This document shows, piece by piece, positions 16,898 through 26,457 of a stretch of DNA of 64,000 nucleotides. The stretch's first letter is position 1, and each line of letters begins with the position of its first letter. The notes beneath the pieces are model-generated. The model had not been told where the DNA came from. It made no database searches and saw only the letters and a list, made by a program, of their open reading frames with translations. The position numbers and the translations under genes were made by a program. This DNA comes from an archaeon (lineage in GTDB: Archaea > Asgardarchaeota > Thorarchaeia > Thorarchaeales > Thorarchaeaceae): assembly GCA_024275415.1 (NCBI GenBank), contig JAJRZD010000014.1, positions 1 through 64,000 on the forward strand, written 5' to 3'.

Positions 16898-18205
16898 ATG
16901 AGAAACCTTGTAGTTGTTGGCATGCAGTGGGGCGATGAGGGAAAAGGGAAGGTCGTGGACTTTCTAGCAGAACATTTTGATGTGGTCGCGCGTTTTCAGG
17001 GTGGTAGCAATGCAGGCCATACCGTCATTGACGGGAATCGTATATTCAAGTTCCGGATAATGCCCACAGGTGCAGTCCGTGGCAAGAAGGTGGTGATAGG
17101 CAACGGAGTCGTGCTTGATCCCTTTGTGCTTGAGGAAGAAATACAGAGCCTAGAAAGTGCAGGAATCACCATTGACCTTCTGATAAGCGAACGGGCTCAC
17201 ATCATAACACCCTATCATATCCAGATTGATTCGCTCCAAGAGAAGATGAAGTCTGATATGAAGGTGGGCACCACAAAACGAGGAATCGGTCCTACTTACT
17301 CTGATAAGGTCTCTAGGATTGGCATACGCGTCTGTGATATCCTCTCTAATGAGTCCTCCCAATGGGAACAACTTAGCGAAGCTAGCAAGTTAAGAATTGG
17401 GAACCTGTACTCTTCTCAAATCGACATACCAGTTACAGAGATATTCAATCGACTTCGAGATGTCCTCCTTAAGCTCAGGGATTACGTTGGTGATACGGGA
17501 GAGTTTCTCCTTGGCGCGATTCATACCGGCAAGAGGATACTCTTCGAGGGGGCTCAGGGAGCCCTACTTGATATCGACCACGGCACGTACCCCTATGTGA
17601 CTAGTTCGAACTGTGTTTCTTCTGCAGCAGCGACTGGGAGTGGGATTTCATTCAAGCATCTTGATGCCGTTCTAGGGATTGCCAAGGCATACACCACAAG
17701 GGTTGGACAGGGCCCCTTCCCCACTGAGATACAGGATACAATGGCCGAACACCTCCTTAAGACCGGCAAAGAGTACGGGACAATCACAGGGAGGGCAAGA
17801 CGCTGTGGTTGGCTTGATCTTGTTGCTTTACGATATGCGGCTCGAATAAATGGGACTGAGTTTCTTGCTTTGACAAAGGCTGATGTCCTTTGTGATATTG
17901 ACCCTGTGCAGGTGTGTGTAGCGTACGAGTTGGATGGCGAAGAACTCTGCTCTATCCCTGCTAATACAAGTGTGCTGGACTCGGTGAATCCTGTCTATGA
18001 GGAAATGCCGGGTTGGCACTCCATACAATCAGATGAGTATGAGAACCTTCCAGGGACTCTGCGAGAGTACATCTCTACCATTGAGAAGCTTGTGGACTCG
18101 AAAGTAGTCATAGTATCAGTAGGACCCGACAGGAATGACACAATCATCGTGCCAGGATCCCACTCAGATATGCTTGAACTCAACGATAACAATCGAGATG
18201 ATTAG
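16898..18205 (+). CDS. purA: Adenylosuccinate synthetase
   Basis: GTP-dependent enzyme joining IMP and aspartate in AMP synthesis; cytosolic. Hallmarks are QWGDEGKGK (P-loop and catalytic Asp) at the N terminus, GGSNAGHT, TTKRGIGPTYSDK for IMP binding, FEGAQGALLDIDHGTYPYVTSS, and the guanine-binding TKAD motif. At 435 residues it has normal length. ATG 16898 opens the gene, which is divergent from the reductase. Its last 42 bases overlap the end of the convergent membrane-protein gene, so both C termini are encoded by the same DNA. Confidence 0.97.
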   Translation: MRNLVVVGMQWGDEGKGKVVDFLAEHFDVVARFQGGSNAGHTVIDGNRIFKFRIMPTGAVRGKKVVIGNGVVLDPFVLEEEIQSLESAGITIDLLISERAHIITPYHIQIDSLQEKMKSDMKVGTTKRGIGPTYSDKVSRIGIRVCDILSNESSQWEQLSEASKLRIGNLYSSQIDIPVTEIFNRLRDVLLKLRDYVGDTGEFLLGAIHTGKRILFEGAQGALLDIDHGTYPYVTSSNCVSSAAATGSGISFKHLDAVLGIAKAYTTRVGQGPFPTEIQDTMAEHLLKTGKEYGTITGRARRCGWLDLVALRYAARINGTEFLALTKADVLCDIDPVQVCVAYELDGEELCSIPANTSVLDSVNPVYEEMPGWHSIQSDEYENLPGTLREYISTIEKLVDSKVVIVSVGPDRNDTIIVPGSHSDMLELNDNNRDD

Positions 18206-18709
18206 GATTCCCACCACTAGTGCCATGATAGGTGGCATGAAGTTCAGGAATGCCTCGAAATAGGTCAGAATCGCATCTGGTAGTGGTGGTACGGCTAGAA
18301 TGAATGCGTAGGTAAGCAAGAATCCATAGATTGCAAAGATTGGATACAGGACTGGCCCTCCACTTATCACTAAGAGAAGCGCAAGCACGGCAAGTTTGCT
18401 CTTTGTAGGATCTAAGAGCCTTATCGGGATTGTTTCAGAGTCATCAAATTGGAAATAATAGCCGATGAGCAAGGTGGGCATTCGAACCCTGATTAATTCT
18501 AATATCTGAAGTGCCAGCTGGACTGATAGTAGGAGAATGGTGTGAACGATCATGTACGCCAATAGGACTGCATTCAGGAACGGTAACTCACCTGAGAACA
18601 GCTGAAAGCTCTCAATGACGCCCACTAATACAAAGAAGTTCAAGACCAATAAGGCAAAGTGTCCGAACACACCACTGAGAACCTTTTTGCTTCTCTCCAT
18701 TTGAATCAC
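18164..18709 (-). CDS. Polytopic membrane protein of unknown function
   Basis: A 181-residue hydrophobic protein with about five membrane helices and a polar loop between helices 2 and 3 (FDDSETIPIRLLDPTKSK). The start MIQMERSKK leaves a short basic cytoplasmic end. A TATA-like CTTTATAC lies upstream on the minus strand near 18733. Its C-terminal codons overlap the purA end by 42 bp. No family is recognised. The small-GTPase gene just upstream is on the same strand, but about 50 bp with this TATA element separates the two, so it may be transcribed alone. Confidence 0.7.
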   Translation of the reverse strand: MIQMERSKKVLSGVFGHFALLVLNFFVLVGVIESFQLFSGELPFLNAVLLAYMIVHTILLLSVQLALQILELIRVRMPTLLIGYYFQFDDSETIPIRLLDPTKSKLAVLALLLVISGGPVLYPIFAIYGFLLTYAFILAVPPLPDAILTYFEAFLNFMPPIMALVVGILIISIVIVEFKHI

Positions 18710-18761
18710 TACCAGTCAATGAAAAACGGTGTATAAAGGATTCTGTACGCAAGCATCAAGT

Positions 18762-19355
18762 TCATATTATCTTGTGAAGCCGTGACCCCATTGAGGATGG
18801 GTCAGATGCACGGATTTCCTTCTGCTTCTCGATGGCCTTCTCAACTAGGGTTGTAAAGAGGCCATCAATGTTCTCGCCTGTCTTGGCGGAGGTCTCATAA
18901 TGGTCAACATTCAACCAGTTGCTAATCATCTCTCCAGCCTCTGGGGGAACAAGTCTATCTGACCTGTCGATTTTGTTTGCGACCACTGCAACGACAGCGT
19001 TCGGACAGACATTGATGAACTTCGTGTACCACTCTCCCACATCCAAGAACGTCTGCGGACGTGTTACATCATACACTATGATTGCCATGGATGCGCCTGC
19101 CATGTAACGCCGTCTCAGTTCGTTATAGGTGGGTTGTCCTGCAAGATCCCATAAGACCACTCGCGCAGTCAGCACCTCCTTGTCTTGCTGAGTGAACTGG
19201 ACCGTCTTTAGTGCAAAGGTGGTGCCAATAGTCATAATATACCGGTCACTGAAACTACCCTCTGTGTATCGTTTGATACAGCTAGTCTTTCCCACCGCAC
19301 CATCGCCGAGAGCGACCAGCTTGAACATATGCGAGATAGCTTCAGTGGACACCAT
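18762..19355 (-). CDS. Ras/Rab-like small GTPase
   Basis: A 197-residue small GTPase of the eukaryote-like group common in Asgard archaea. All G motifs are present: G1 GDGAVGKTS, G2 Thr in TIGTTF, G3 WDLAGQP with the catalytic Gln, G4 NKID and G5 TSAK. The Rab-family marker RRRYMAGA follows G3. The C terminus (SRLHKII) has no Cys, so no prenyl anchor is possible and membrane attachment, if any, must use a partner. Roadblock proteins encoded nearby are possible regulators. ATG 19355 follows an AAGGGGTT ribosome site. Confidence 0.95.
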   Translation of the reverse strand: MVSTEAISHMFKLVALGDGAVGKTSCIKRYTEGSFSDRYIMTIGTTFALKTVQFTQQDKEVLTARVVLWDLAGQPTYNELRRRYMAGASMAIIVYDVTRPQTFLDVGEWYTKFINVCPNAVVAVVANKIDRSDRLVPPEAGEMISNWLNVDHYETSAKTGENIDGLFTTLVEKAIEKQKEIRASDPSSMGSRLHKII

Positions 19356-19542
19356 TCTAACCCCTTACAACAAACCCGTCAAGGTCTTCACTTGAGATGA
19401 TTTAAGGAATCTGGATACTTCCTTGTAATATACTTCTGTATGATGTATTCTACAAATGAAACAGTTTTATTCTTTGCTTGGACTCATGTATCAGCCAAAC
19501 CTTTTTTGGTGTGTTTTCCTTGTGTCTGGATGACACTTTGGA

Positions 19543-20283
19543 GTGAGCGCAATGGCTGAAGAATTCCTTAATCGATTGAACAAGCTGGAAGAAAAGATTG
19601 ACGGGCTTGGTGAAACATTGATGCGAATGATAACAATCCTCGGCAATGTCACCGAAGTCAAAAGCGACCTGAGAATGGCAAAAGAAGAGATTCTCGAGGA
19701 ATTCAAGAAGATGCCAGCACCCTCCCAGCCTGGTGTGACCAAGGACGAGATTTCCCAACTGCTCGCCTCTATCCCAACGGCAGAAGGGAGTTCAGGTTTG
19801 TCGGCTGAAGAGGTTTCTCAAATCGTCAAGGGAGAACTTGCTGCAATCTTGGATCCGATTCTGGCGTCAATCGAAGAGCTCCGTGAAGGACTGACAACAA
19901 AGATTGATGCAATTGAACTGCCTGAACCAGTTGTTGTGACGGCAGGGACTACTGCACCAGCCCCAGCGACCGAAACCGCAGCACCTCCCATCCCCACTGG
20001 AGGTTCTATTTCCCCCGACAAGGGCATGAAAGTCGCCGACCAGCTTGACAGGATTCTTGCCTCTCTCAGAATGGGGTGCAAAGCCGGTGATGTACTGGAG
20101 ATCATGAACGACTCGAAAGCAGAGATACTCAAGATAGTGCCCTCAGACCCGATAATGGTCAAGATTGATAAATGGGTAGGTGTCGTGAACACATATTCTC
20201 GTAGACATGAACTTCAAGCAAAAGACATACTGAAACTGAAGAAAGACCTGAAGGCAGAGATCCCGAAGTATCGTCCAGCGTAG
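19543..20283 (+). CDS. Coiled-coil protein between two small-GTPase genes
   Basis: A 246-residue protein without a recognised family. Residues 5-65 form heptad-rich helix (LNRLNKLEEKIDGLGETL); residues 70-125 are predicted helices with acidic turns; an Ala/Pro/Thr-rich linker (about 135-165) leads to a globular helical C-terminal domain (about 168-246). The start is GTG 19543 or ATG 19552. Lying between two Ras-like GTPase genes, it is a candidate partner or effector, but that is inference from position only. Confidence 0.65.
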   Translation: MSAMAEEFLNRLNKLEEKIDGLGETLMRMITILGNVTEVKSDLRMAKEEILEEFKKMPAPSQPGVTKDEISQLLASIPTAEGSSGLSAEEVSQIVKGELAAILDPILASIEELREGLTTKIDAIELPEPVVVTAGTTAPAPATETAAPPIPTGGSISPDKGMKVADQLDRILASLRMGCKAGDVLEIMNDSKAEILKIVPSDPIMVKIDKWVGVVNTYSRRHELQAKDILKLKKDLKAEIPKYRPA

Positions 20284-20286
20284 GAC

Positions 20287-20715
20287 TCACTCTTGATCTC
20301 CCATCGACATCAGTCTGAGTGTTGCCAGAGCACGGATAATATCAGATGCAGATATTACTCCGGTAATTGCATCACCCTCCATCACAGGCAAGTGTGTTCT
20401 ATCTGACTGATTCATAAGTGAAACTGCCTGCCCAATTTCTGCATCGGGATTTATTGTCACGACTGGTGTTGTCATGATTTCACCGAGGGTCACAGTATGA
20501 TACGCCTCATCAGAGAGCAATTGTGCTGCGATGACATCTCTGCGTGTGACCATCCCAACAAGGATGTCGTTCTGGGTCACGATCAGACTTCCGACATTCT
20601 CTACTGCCATGAGCTTGGCAGCATCGACTACTAATGCGTCTGATTCAGCCGTTATGATCATCGATGTCATGAAATCCTTCACTTGCAGATCCAATTCCAC
20701 TCCTATGAGTTTCAT
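20287..20715 (-). CDS. Tandem CBS-domain protein
   Basis: A 142-residue protein consisting of one CBS pair, a module that binds adenine nucleotides and reports energy state. CBS1 runs from VKDFMTSMIITAES to about residue 70 (VTRRDVIAAQ), and CBS2 starts at the EIMTTPVVTINPDAEI segment and ends ITGVISASDIIRAL. No enzyme domain is attached. It starts 18 bp after the second small-GTPase gene on the same strand, so the two probably form an operon and the CBS protein may sense nucleotides for that GTPase system. ATG 20715 lacks a clear ribosome site. Confidence 0.88.
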   Translation of the reverse strand: MKLIGVELDLQVKDFMTSMIITAESDALVVDAAKLMAVENVGSLIVTQNDILVGMVTRRDVIAAQLLSDEAYHTVTLGEIMTTPVVTINPDAEIGQAVSLMNQSDRTHLPVMEGDAITGVISASDIIRALATLRLMSMGDQE

Positions 20716-20733
20716 ATTATCAGATGACCATGA

Positions 20734-21339
20734 TCACATCTGTGGCTGGGACATGTCATTTCGATTCTTAAAAACCCCTTGTGCCACTGTCAGGAATACT
20801 TCTTGTACCCTATCTCCAGTCTTTGCTGACGTTTCATAATATGGTGCCTGATACCAATCTCTAAGCATCTCCCCGGGTTGCTGTGGAACCATGCGTTGCC
20901 CTTCTAGGTCAATCTTGTTAGCGCATATGACCACGAGTGCATCAGGGCTTACCTCACGTAGTGATTCGTACCAATTGTTCATCGCCATGAATGTTTCTGG
21001 TTGGGTCACATCATACACTATTATAGCTGCAGAAGCTCCTTTCATGTATTGCCTTCTGAGCTCCTTATATGTGGCTTGTCCTCCCATATCCCAGATCACA
21101 AGCCTGACCAATCGGACTTCACCATCATCATCCACGAACTCCACATCCTTTGTCGAGAACGTGGTCCCGATAGTCTGTTTGTATTCCTCATCAAAAACGT
21201 TGTCTGTAAATCTCCGCAGTAGTGAGGTCTTTCCAACTGTGGCTTCTCCAAGAAGGACTATTCGGAACTTAAAGCCGTCAAATCCGTCTGGTGCAGCCCC
21301 GACTGATGGGTCTAGAACTTCGTTTGTCCTTTCAGCCAT
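20734..21339 (-). CDS. Ras/Rab-like small GTPase
   Basis: A 201-residue Ras-superfamily protein, clearly related to the GTPase encoded 1.4 kb away. G1 is GEATVGKTS, G2 TIGTTF, G3 WDMGGQA with the catalytic Gln, G4 NKID, G5 TSAK; the RRQYMKGA stretch matches the other copy. The N terminus has a 20-residue polar extension and the C terminus (NDMSQPQM) lacks Cys, so it is not prenylated. It heads a two-gene unit with the CBS protein. It is convergent with nothing and lies 110 bp beyond the end of pheT. Confidence 0.95.
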   Translation of the reverse strand: MAERTNEVLDPSVGAAPDGFDGFKFRIVLLGEATVGKTSLLRRFTDNVFDEEYKQTIGTTFSTKDVEFVDDDGEVRLVRLVIWDMGGQATYKELRRQYMKGASAAIIVYDVTQPETFMAMNNWYESLREVSPDALVVICANKIDLEGQRMVPQQPGEMLRDWYQAPYYETSAKTGDRVQEVFLTVAQGVFKNRNDMSQPQM

Positions 21340-21451
21340 TTATAGAAAACCCCACTGGCAAGAACAATCTAATCATCCTTTATGAGTCTTATATGTTTTC
21401 TTCGCAGGGAACATGATGGCTGAGTCTGATAACGTCAAGTCTGTTTGACAT

Positions 21452-23116
21452 CTACCACTGTCCATCTCTAGGCAGATGAATCTCGAATCCCACTGCCGGG
21501 TTACCGATGGCAAAGTTCTCCAACACTTCTGGATTAATCTCTCCAAACAGACCGCAAGGCTCATCATCGATCGTTATTACGGCTGACCTTCCGTTGATAA
21601 AAGTGGGGTTATCGGACGGAACGAATTTGAAGCGACCGTCCAATCCCATTCCTCTGAGAAGGAATCCTATTTCGTTCATGAGGTCTGTCAGGTTGACGCT
21701 TACATCCGTCGTCAGTCCGCTCACGGAAGGTATCTGGTTGATTCGAGTTTCTGCGGTTTCAGAAGGAACCACAATGTCTCCCACCTCAAAGACCTTCTGA
21801 GGAAGATCCACATGTTGATTCTGGGCAATGAAATCGAGAAGAATTGGTAGTAGTGCATTCCTCAGCACAGAGTAATCGCTGCTTTTCGGATTTCCCGTTT
21901 TAACAAGGGCATCGCGTCTGTTTGCATTGACCTGCATCATTTCAGGCGAACTCAGAATATAACTCATGATCTCCTGATACTTCATGCCCACTAGCAAGTC
22001 CCTGACCCTGTTCTTCAAGCGAGTCAACGGTTGAAGTCTGCCTACAGTCATTGTCGCTGGCAGTGTTGGTTCAATCCTATCAAACCCATATCCCACTGCA
22101 ACATCCTCGATAATATCCACAGGATGGAGGATATCAGTCCTATATTGTGGCACTTGAATGGTCAGAATCCCTTTCGAGGACATTCGTGCGTTATAACACA
22201 TCTTTGTTAGGCTTTCAATGATTTCCTCGTCAGTCAACTCGAGACCCGTGAGGGCAATAATATCTTTCCGGCTGACCTTCATGACTAATGGTTTCAGGTC
22301 AGGGGTTTCCATGAGCGAGCCATCTGGATACTGTATCGTCACTGATTCGATTGCCCCGCCCCTTTCACCCAACGAGGTCACCATGATATTGAGTGCCTGA
22401 TTGACCGTTGGAAGGTGCGTCCCTGTTACCTCGACAAAAACGTTCTTTGTTTCTGTTGTCAGTCTTCCCAAATCATTGCTATTTATTATGGGTGGCAAAC
22501 TCAGGAACTGTCCAGCTGAATCAGCAAGAGCAGGCCATTTTTTGAACGATGATATAATCGAACCGAACTCGATTCCCTTCTCATGGCTTTTCAGAATTGA
22601 CGGGCCGTCCATTTCTTCGTCATATCCCAATGGTGCGAAGACGATCTTTGATGGTGTTTCTGGGTAGTATCTCACAGGGTATTTGATATCGTCATGCACA
22701 TACAACCCGATGCTGGCCTTCCTTCTATTTCTTCCATGTGTGGCTGTCAGTGCCTCCTGAAGATGCATATAGTCAACAAGAAGCTCCTCATTAATTTCAA
22801 CACCTTTTACTATTGCACAGGAGATGAACTTTCTAATTTTGGCGAGTCCTTTCTCGACAATGACCTTCTTTCCGGACTTCTTCACAGGGAACGAAGGCAG
22901 TCCTTTTTGAATGCCTAGAAATGCCTTGATTGCCCGAGCGATACCTTCAGCTGATAGCATGTCCTGTCTATCAGGGTTAATCTCGATTTCTATCTCATTT
23001 CCCTCGACCCTTTCCACCTCTGCTTTAAGGAGGAAGAGGATGTCTTCAAGTTCTTTGATTGCGAGCTTCTTTCCAATCAGACCTACAAGTGAATCAATTC
23101 TGCAACTGACAATCAT
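21452..23116 (-). CDS. pheT: Phenylalanyl-tRNA synthetase beta subunit
   Basis: Beta chain of the (alpha-beta)2 PheRS, needed for tRNA binding and editing. About 554 residues, the shorter archaeal/eukaryotic type. Visible are the B1-like start VGLIGKKLAIKELEDILF, the B3/B4 editing region in the middle, and the B5-type segment near residue 270-330. I start it at ATG 23116, with a GAGGTGA ribosome site that overlaps the pheS stop codon; the longer frame to 23152 would run into pheS. It is thus translationally coupled to pheS, five bases after its stop. Confidence 0.95.
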   Translation of the reverse strand: MIVSCRIDSLVGLIGKKLAIKELEDILFLLKAEVERVEGNEIEIEINPDRQDMLSAEGIARAIKAFLGIQKGLPSFPVKKSGKKVIVEKGLAKIRKFISCAIVKGVEINEELLVDYMHLQEALTATHGRNRRKASIGLYVHDDIKYPVRYYPETPSKIVFAPLGYDEEMDGPSILKSHEKGIEFGSIISSFKKWPALADSAGQFLSLPPIINSNDLGRLTTETKNVFVEVTGTHLPTVNQALNIMVTSLGERGGAIESVTIQYPDGSLMETPDLKPLVMKVSRKDIIALTGLELTDEEIIESLTKMCYNARMSSKGILTIQVPQYRTDILHPVDIIEDVAVGYGFDRIEPTLPATMTVGRLQPLTRLKNRVRDLLVGMKYQEIMSYILSSPEMMQVNANRRDALVKTGNPKSSDYSVLRNALLPILLDFIAQNQHVDLPQKVFEVGDIVVPSETAETRINQIPSVSGLTTDVSVNLTDLMNEIGFLLRGMGLDGRFKFVPSDNPTFINGRSAVITIDDEPCGLFGEINPEVLENFAIGNPAVGFEIHLPRDGQW

Positions 23117-23121
23117 CTCTC

Positions 23122-24633
23122 TCACCTCAAGAAGTACTTCCTGCGCAACCATGCTAGGTCACGTGAATACAGCTCGCGAATGTCGTTGATGCCCATGGAC
23201 GCCATATACAGTCGTCCCGATCCTATTCCCCATGCTAGGACTGTATCCTTGATTCCGTGGGGATGTGTGACCTCGGGTCGGAATATCCCTCCGGGGGCAA
23301 CCTCAATCCATCCGAGAACATCATGCTTTGCAAAACACTCAACACTTGGTTCAGTGAAGGGGAATTGTCCGGGTTTGAATTTCATCTTCTTAATGCCAAC
23401 ACTCCTAACAATCTCTGCAAGATACCCCATGAGGTCTCGCAAGGTCAGGCCCTTGTCCATGATAATGCCTTCGCACTGGTTGAATTCCATTGCATGCCTG
23501 GCACTCAGGTTCTCTGCTCGGAAGTTCCTATCAATGATGAACATTTTTTGTGGTGGCTCTTGATGTTCTGACAGGTATCGCATCGACACTGGTGTGGTGT
23601 GAGACCTCAGAACGAGCCTCTGGGCGACCTCTTTGCTGAAGGGCGCTTGCCATCCGGTCGAACCTGTATCACCTCCGTTCTCGTGGACTGCCTTCACGGC
23701 CTTGTAATAACGCGTATTGAGAATGTCCCCGTGGTCATAGGGACTCACCACCCTGAACTGATCCTGTACTTCTCTTGCGACATGATCTTGGGGCACAAAG
23801 AGTGTGTCATTATTCCAGAACTCGGTTTCCACATAAGGTCCGAACCACTCTGTGAATCCTAAGCCCACAAGTATCTCCTTGAGCCAATCATTGAACTCTG
23901 CATATGGATGCTTCTTTCCATAATTGACATATGGTGGGTCTATGGTCACGTTGAACGGCCTGAATGGTGCCCCTCTCCAAGAGCCCGATGCTATCATCTC
24001 AGGAGTAAGGTTGACAATTCCCTCTGTTGTGGATGTCAATAATGTGTCAATAGTATCCTTTCTATCTTCAATGACTTGCGCTTCAAACTTTTTTGTAACG
24101 ACTCTCTCTACAAGATTCCTAGAGATGCTAACCTCTAACCCTTCATCCAGATGTTGTGGGACGGTATCGTTGCCTTCATTCAGTTTCTTTAGCACTCTCA
24201 TCACTGGAGAGTCTGCCTCGTCCATTTTGGCCTCAAGGACGGTCTTCCCCTCTACCTTCGTAATCCCTAGCCATCCATTTCTCTTCGCCCAGTTGATGGC
24301 AATTCCCTTTTCCTTGTTATTCAGGGATGCCTTTTCTACAGCCTGATCGACAGAGATATTGTTTCCGAGTTCCTTCACAGCCGCAAAGAGCCGGACTTCA
24401 GGAAGCCAGTTCATAGCATATTGTTTTCCTTCGTCAGTTAGGCGATACGAAACACTTTCTCGGACATCTAATCGTATCAGATTCCTCTCTGCGAGTGCAT
24501 TCAGTATCGACACAATCCGATCTGTTCTCTCTCCTAGGTTCTCTGCAATGGCTTCTGCGGGGACTGTCCCGTCCACTTCGACTAAAGCTTTGAGGACTTT
24601 CCTTTCTCCTGCTGTTAGATGTTGTTCATTCAT
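23122..24633 (-). CDS. pheS: Phenylalanyl-tRNA synthetase alpha subunit
   Basis: Catalytic class II subunit that charges tRNA-Phe. The 503-residue archaeal form begins with winged-helix-like modules (about 1-90: LTAGERKVLKALVEVDG, RNLIRLDVRESVSYRLTDEG) and ends with the class II core: motif 2 around DRNFRAENLSARHAMEFNQCEG and motif 3 in WGIGSGRLYMASMGIND. It is the first gene of a pheS-pheT unit. It is divergent from the aRF1 gene, with about 280 bp between them that should hold both promoters. Confidence 0.95.
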   Translation of the reverse strand: MNEQHLTAGERKVLKALVEVDGTVPAEAIAENLGERTDRIVSILNALAERNLIRLDVRESVSYRLTDEGKQYAMNWLPEVRLFAAVKELGNNISVDQAVEKASLNNKEKGIAINWAKRNGWLGITKVEGKTVLEAKMDEADSPVMRVLKKLNEGNDTVPQHLDEGLEVSISRNLVERVVTKKFEAQVIEDRKDTIDTLLTSTTEGIVNLTPEMIASGSWRGAPFRPFNVTIDPPYVNYGKKHPYAEFNDWLKEILVGLGFTEWFGPYVETEFWNNDTLFVPQDHVAREVQDQFRVVSPYDHGDILNTRYYKAVKAVHENGGDTGSTGWQAPFSKEVAQRLVLRSHTTPVSMRYLSEHQEPPQKMFIIDRNFRAENLSARHAMEFNQCEGIIMDKGLTLRDLMGYLAEIVRSVGIKKMKFKPGQFPFTEPSVECFAKHDVLGWIEVAPGGIFRPEVTHPHGIKDTVLAWGIGSGRLYMASMGINDIRELYSRDLAWLRRKYFLR

Positions 24634-24912
24634 TGTGGAATCAGAGCTCCTTTGCTGGAATGGATGGTTGGAATGTCATACATAACGAGGACTGATCCAG
24701 TCATAGAAGAAGGCCCTATCGGGCGTGACAAAATTGGCATGACCACATTCCAATACACCTGCTTTCGGGGTATCTAGATTTCACATTTTAAGGTTGCCGT
24801 TGAGTGAAAGTTGGATGTGTCGCAATGTTCAAATATGCTCAACAAGGTTGAACTCTCAGGTAGTTGCCAAACAGCCTCTTGTTCTTGGTAACCTTATGTC
24901 CATTTCTACGGA

Positions 24913-26004
24913 ATGGTGAACAATATGTCTGCCGAACGTCAAAAACTAAAGAAGAAGATACAGCAGCTGAAAGCATACAAAGGTAGACATAGTTCCTTTA
25001 CAACGCTCTACGTACCCCCGACCAAGAACCTAACTGAAGTCATCAACTTTGTGAAGACCGAACTTGCTGGTGCCGACAATATCAAGAGCAAGGCAAATCG
25101 AAAGAACGTACAAGACAATCTTGCCGCTATACTCAATGAATTGACTCTAATAGGCAAGCTGCCTGAGAATGGCATCGCATTCTTCTTTGGGATTGAAGAG
25201 GAAGGGGGCACCAATCGAGAGATACGAGAGATAATCGTTCCTCCTGCTCCAATCTCGCAATTCATCTATCTTTGTGGGCGTGAGTTCGTCACAGAAGAGC
25301 TAGAGAACATGACCCATCCAAAAAGCCTGATTGTCATCGTACTAATCGAAGGTGGAAAAGTCACTGTAGGCTATCTTCGTGGTAAGCATATCGAAATGGT
25401 TCTGGACGAGGATTTCTATATCATTGGCAAGACTCGTGCTGGTGGGCAAAGTGCAAAACGGTACTTGAGGATCCGCGAAGAGAAGATGCAGGAGTTCTTC
25501 AAGTACGTAGGCCAGAAACTCAAAGAGTTGCTACTGGACAACATCGACAACGTAGATGCTATCGTACTGGGTGGAAACACCATCCGTTGCCAAGAGTTCA
25601 TAGATAAGGGCGACCTTGATTATCGGATTCGTGAGAAGATTGCTGATACGATAATCTCCGTGAGTATGATTGACGAAACAGGTCTTTTTCAAGCGGTAAA
25701 GGAAGCATCTCGAGTCTTGAAAGAAACCGAGATCTACAAGGAGCGTCAAGCATGGGAGAATTTCATGCAGGATCTCATGAAGGGTTCCAATATCGTCACT
25801 TATGGGACTGCAGAAGTTCTTGAGGCTCTTAAACAGGGGAGGGTCGAAACGCTCATGGTCGTTGAGGACGAAGCTGATTTAATTGACGAACTCTACGACG
25901 AAATATCGGCTTATGGGACGGAACTCATGGTCTTTTCGACCCAGACCGAGTCAGGGGCACAGCTCAAGTCATTTGGAGGAATTGCCGCTCGATTAAGGTA
26001 CTAG
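24913..26004 (+). CDS. prf1: Peptide chain release factor aRF1
   Basis: Archaeal/eukaryotic class 1 release factor that reads all three stop codons and triggers peptide release. The NIKS motif that contacts the stop codon is in DNIKSKANRKNVQD (about residue 55), and the catalytic GGQ is in KTRAGGQSAKRY (about 178). An eL30-like C-terminal domain follows. At 363 residues it is shorter than the usual 400-420 because the C-terminal domain lacks the minidomain insertion. The start is ATG 24913 or, four codons on, 24925. It faces a small helical gene with a 5-bp gap. Confidence 0.95.
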   Translation: MVNNMSAERQKLKKKIQQLKAYKGRHSSFTTLYVPPTKNLTEVINFVKTELAGADNIKSKANRKNVQDNLAAILNELTLIGKLPENGIAFFFGIEEEGGTNREIREIIVPPAPISQFIYLCGREFVTEELENMTHPKSLIVIVLIEGGKVTVGYLRGKHIEMVLDEDFYIIGKTRAGGQSAKRYLRIREEKMQEFFKYVGQKLKELLLDNIDNVDAIVLGGNTIRCQEFIDKGDLDYRIREKIADTIISVSMIDETGLFQAVKEASRVLKETEIYKERQAWENFMQDLMKGSNIVTYGTAEVLEALKQGRVETLMVVEDEADLIDELYDEISAYGTELMVFSTQTESGAQLKSFGGIAARLRY

Positions 26005-26009
26005 TGCTT

Positions 26010-26420
26010 CTAGCCCGGTGGCTTTGGAAGGTCTGCCATTGTATCAATATCGATAATCCAATCATTCAGGGCGTTCAGAATCTCATCAATGTACTTTGTA
26101 AGCATGTCTTTGAACCGTTCAAGATGCTCCTGACGTAGCTTTCCCTTCTTCTTCCTAAAGTCCTTGACGCGTCTTGTGAGACCCGTTGACCATTTTCTCA
26201 AATTCATCTTCGCCTTGCGGTCCGTGAACACGATCTTTGCTGCTTTCGTTGTCCTTTGTAGTTCAATCAGTCGTTCAATCGACTTCTGAACCGATATGAG
26301 ACTGGCCACAAGTGTTTTCGCATCGGATTTCGTGTCAGGATTCCGGGTCGTATAATAAACCTCTTTTAACTCCCTCTTCGCGATTCTCACCTGTGCTTCA
26401 AATTCCCTTAACTCTTGCAT
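26010..26420 (-). CDS. Small helical, basic protein of unknown function
   Basis: A 136-residue protein that seems to be all helix: residues 1-20 heptad-like, 40-65 helix with basic ends, 80-125 a long helix with a KKKGKLRQEHLERF core. It is strongly basic in the middle, so nucleic-acid or ribosome binding is possible, but nothing identifies it. It ends 5 bp from the aRF1 stop. ATG 26420 is preceded by a weak GGTAACC site. Its stop is TAG. Confidence 0.55.
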   Translation of the reverse strand: MQELREFEAQVRIAKRELKEVYYTTRNPDTKSDAKTLVASLISVQKSIERLIELQRTTKAAKIVFTDRKAKMNLRKWSTGLTRRVKDFRKKKGKLRQEHLERFKDMLTKYIDEILNALNDWIIDIDTMADLPKPPG

Positions 26421-26457
26421 GGTAACCTGAATCCCCCGAACTCAGATTATTCTTTTG

